Both the position numbers and the translations under genes were made by a program. The notes beneath the pieces are model-generated. The model searched no databases. It was not told where the DNA came from and worked only from the letters and a program-made list of their open reading frames with translations. Positions 62,186-64,000 of a stretch of 64,000 nt of DNA are shown here, one piece after another (the stretch's first letter is position 1; each line of letters opens with the position of its first letter). The stretch comes from Halorubrum hochsteinianum. Lineage in GTDB: Archaea; Halobacteriota; Halobacteria; Halobacteriales; Haloferacaceae. The stretch lies in assembly GCF_023702125.1 (NCBI RefSeq), contig NZ_CP098415.1:1-64000 (forward strand). The letters run 5' to 3'.

Positions 62186-62299
62186 CTCGCTCGGAGCAAC
62201 GCGGCCGGGGTATAAATTCCTGTCGGGGAGCGCGAACCGGCTCCGCCGACGACCGCCGTCGCGGTCGCTCGGGGGGCGCTCCGGTCGCGGAGGCGGCCA

Positions 62300-63521
62300 T
62301 CAGACCCGGACCTCCTCCTCGCGCGCCACGTCCGCCTCCTCGGCGAACCGCTCGACGTCGCCGGCCGTCACCCGCCGCTTGCCGGCTCCGTACTCCTTGA
62401 CCCGCTTCGTGATCGACCGGACCTCGCCGTCCGTCGGGTCGAAGCCGGCCTCCACCAGGTGCTTGCGCACGCTGTGGGTGCCGGTGTGTTTACCCAGCAC
62501 GAACTCGCGTTCGGCCCCGACCATCTCCGGGGTCATCACGCCGGTCTCGAACGTGTCGCTGTTCTCGATGACGCCGGCGGCGTGGATGCCCGACTCGTGG
62601 GCGAACGCGTTCCGCCCGGTGACGGGCTTGTTCGCCGGGACCGGGATGTCCGAGGCCTCCTCGACGATCCGGGCCAGCTTGGTGATCTGGGTCGTGTCGA
62701 TGCCGGTGTCGACGCCGTACACCGACTCGACGGCCATCACGACCTCCTCGTAGGCGGCGTTGCCTGCGCGCTCGCCGATCCCGTTGACCGACACCTGCGC
62801 CTGCTCCGCGCCGTTCTCGAAGCCCATGACGGCGTTGGCCGCGGCCATCCCGAAGTCGTCGTGGGTGTGGACGTCGACGCGGGCGTCGGTCGCCTCGACG
62901 ACGGCCGCCACGGTCTCGCCGAAGCTGGTCGGCATCCCGACGCCGCAGGTGTCGGGGATGTTGATCCAGTCGGTGCCCGCGTCGGACACCGCCTCGACGA
63001 TGTCGATCAGGTAGTCCGGGTCCGTCCGGGTCGCGTCCATCGGCGAGAACATACACTCGACGCCGGCGTCTTTCACCGTCTCGACGGCGTCGACCGCCCG
63101 CCCCTTCGCTTCTTCCCGGGTCGCGTGCATCGAGTCCTCCAGCTGAACGTCGCTGGTGGAGACGAACACGTGGACCATCTCGACGCCGGAGTCGATGGCG
63201 GCCTCGATGTCGCCGTCGACGACGCGGGCCAGCCCGCAGACGGTCGTGTCCGTCGCGGCGGCGATGTCGCTGACGGCCTCGAACTCCGCGTCCGAGTTGA
63301 CCGGGAACCCCGCCTCGATGACGTGGGTGTTCATGTCGTCCAGCGTCGCCGCTATGCGGCGTTTCTCGTCGTAGCTGAACGAAGTACGTGGTGACTGTTC
63401 TCCGTCTCGCAGGGTCGTGTCGAAGATCCTGACAGGACCGATTTCGACGTTAGAAGCTATCGTGCCCTGGAAGAACTCGATCCGCCGGGGTGTCCGACGA
63501 AGCCTCCGTGATGTCTGTCAT
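62300..63521 (-). CDS. leuA: 2-isopropylmalate synthase with out-of-frame start (apparent +1 frameshift)
   Basis: LeuA-type acyltransferase. The frame ending at 62300 is open from 63517, with conserved IEFFQGT, RIFDTTLRDGEQSPRTSF, VIEAGFPVNSDAEF, VHTHDDFGMAAANA and NAFAHESGIHAAGVIE. Yet this frame has no ATG, GTG or TTG before 63334, which would cut off the active-site DTTLRDGEQ. A TTAAG TATA box at 63548-63552 predicts a leaderless ATG at 63521 (MTDITEASSDTPADR), one base out of frame. Either one base is extra (CCCC run at 63487-63490 is a candidate) or frameshifting occurs. Total 1222 nt, which is 3n+1. A homocitrate synthase-like role is less likely. Confidence 0.8.
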
Positions 63522-63859
63522 CGGTTCACGACAAGACGGTCGGGTACTTAACGGTTTGGACGATCGCAAAATCGGAGTCGACCGGCAGTCGAGGTCGATG
63601 CGAGGCAAGACCGACAAATCGCCATACGGCAGCGATGTCAATACTCCTTAAGGAGGTAATACACACACCGGAGACTCGACGCGTATTCCGATCCGGAAGC
63701 CAGTTAATAAGTGGAATCGACGTTCGTTTCGTTCGGATCGGGGGCGGCCCGCGGCTCGCGCGCGGCGAGTCAGCGACCCGCACGGCGAGTGGATCCCGAG
63801 CCGCGCGGAGACCAGATACCGACCCCGGGAACGGTCCGAGTCGGGCGGCGGAACCGCCG
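63522..63859. other. 338-bp intergenic region upstream of leuA
   Basis: No gene is evident. Near the leuA end it holds the TATA-like TTAAG of leuA (about 63548). A 12-bp perfect palindrome CTCCTTAAGGAG is at 63644-63655, in an AT-richer stretch (63630-63720) that also has GTTAATAAGTGG. Either the palindrome or the AT-rich stretch may serve a promoter on either strand. The right part is GC-rich and ends at the ABC ATPase stop. Confidence 0.5.
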
Positions 63860-64000
63860 TTACCGCCCGAGCGCGTCCGTCACGTCGCGCCGGAGTTCGA
63901 GCAGATCCGGGTCCGCCCGCTCGCGGGGGCGGTCGATGTCGACGTCGACGACGGCCTCGACTGAGCCGGGCTGGCCGCCGAGCACGACGACGCGGTCCGC
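63860..64000 (-). CDS. ABC transporter ATP-binding protein, C-terminal fragment (cut by window edge)
   Basis: 46 codons plus stop, open to the window edge. The C-terminal peptide starts ADRVVVLGGQPGSVEAVVD and continues with a Pro/Arg/Asp-rich stretch to LLELRRDVTDALGR. ADRVVVL followed by a proline-containing turn and IDRPR is the usual end of nitrate/sulfonate/taurine-type (SsuB/TauB/NrtD) ATPases. The rest of the gene is upstream of this window on the minus strand. Confidence 0.75.
   Translation of the reverse strand, partial: ADRVVVLGGQPGSVEAVVDVDIDRPRERADPDLLELRRDVTDALGR

Larger units (their letters stand above)
61936..62299 (-). promoter_or_regulatory. ilvB promoter and long structured 5' leader
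   Basis: Minus-strand TTTATA at 62211-62216 is the only strong TATA box upstream of ilvB, so transcription starts near 62187, leaving a leader of about 250 nt. Within the leader are the 24-codon ORF at 62111-62185 and the hairpin at 62102-62123. The remainder of the leader (61936-62100) is GC-rich with no other ORF or clear motif. The 62217-62299 part lies between the promoter and the leuA stop. Confidence 0.6.

Noticed and set aside
63450-63521. The 23-codon ORF before leuA as an independent leader peptide like that of ilvB
   Set aside because: It has one Leu and its sequence resembles a normal LeuA N-terminus; the leuA frame would then still have no start codon, so a frameshift explains more.
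63651-63964. Plus-strand ORF after the GGAGGT at 63651
   Set aside because: The frame lacks protein-like composition and runs antisense to the ABC ATPase end; the GGAGGT is part of a palindrome.
1-64000. tRNA or rRNA genes
   Set aside because: No cloverleaf with a matching T-loop (GGTTCGAAT-type) or rRNA-like sequence was recognised; one GGTCGAATCC at about 15530 has no partner stems.
1-64000. CRISPR array
   Set aside because: The only short repeats (14681, 31553, 45237) are two to three copies without spacers of constant length.

Overview
The window is a dense, high-GC chromosomal segment from a halophilic archaeon, most like Halorubrum or a close relative. Its proteins are acidic (rich in Asp and Glu) and many lack basic surface residues. 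Archaeal informational genes are present: pus10, SBDS, the RNase P Rpp21-type subunit, an archaeal-type coaD, a Trm112-like zinc protein and a Cdc6/Orc1-like ATPase. Promoters have an archaeal TATA box about 26 bases before a start codon that often lies at the 5' end of the mRNA (leaderless). No rRNA, tRNA, CRISPR array or insertion sequence was seen.

Layout. 1-8.4 kb: an AAA ATPase, a methyltransferase, an acetyltransferase, an AI-2E-type membrane protein, several small haloarchaeal proteins, a flavoprotein and a His-rich MoaB. 8.4-12.4 kb: a trpDFEG operon on the minus strand whose promoter carries two TGTACA boxes. 12.5-26.6 kb: stress proteins, tRNA and DNA maintenance genes (pus10, nth), a TSUP anion exporter, gshA, coaD, a CoA-disulfide-reductase-like enzyme, small RNA-binding and zinc proteins, phosphoglycolate phosphatase and a Cdc6-like ATPase. 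26.8-34.6 kb: glycerol catabolism, with glpK and a membrane protein on the minus strand and glpABC diverging from a shared regulatory gap. 34.7-38.9 kb: a DICT-domain protein, an FG-GAP/ASPIC protein, a small zinc finger, SBDS and a YbaK-type deacylase. 39-41.9 kb: a zinc-type ABC importer (substrate-binding protein, ATPase, permease). 42-49 kb: small enzymes, a thioesterase, a DUF151 protein, a membrane-anchored ArsR-like regulator, a TraB protein overlapping an M50-like protease, and purM. 49-52.3 kb: a HalX response regulator and a ferredoxin-type nitrite/sulfite reductase. 54.1-55.1 kb: an XRE-CBS regulator and a UPF0212 protein. 55.2-63.5 kb: the branched-chain amino-acid operon ilvBNC-leuCDB, with leuA upstream. 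The right edge cuts an ABC transporter ATPase.

The main departures from routine content are these. (1) A 24-codon leaderless ORF lies at the start of the roughly 250-nt ilvB leader. It ends in Val/Ile codons that form one arm of a perfect 8-bp hairpin, like a bacterial attenuator. (2) leuA has no usable start codon in its own frame. The leaderless ATG predicted from the TATA box is one base out of frame. (3) A 1.25-kb AT-rich island (52.84-54.10 kb) holds only two genes, convergent and 1 nt apart: a stand-alone primase-polymerase domain and a two-TM SLATT-like protein. It may be a small conflict/defence cassette or a remnant of a mobile element. (4) Paired TGTACA boxes in the trp promoter match the known TRP-box of the methanogen repressor TrpY.
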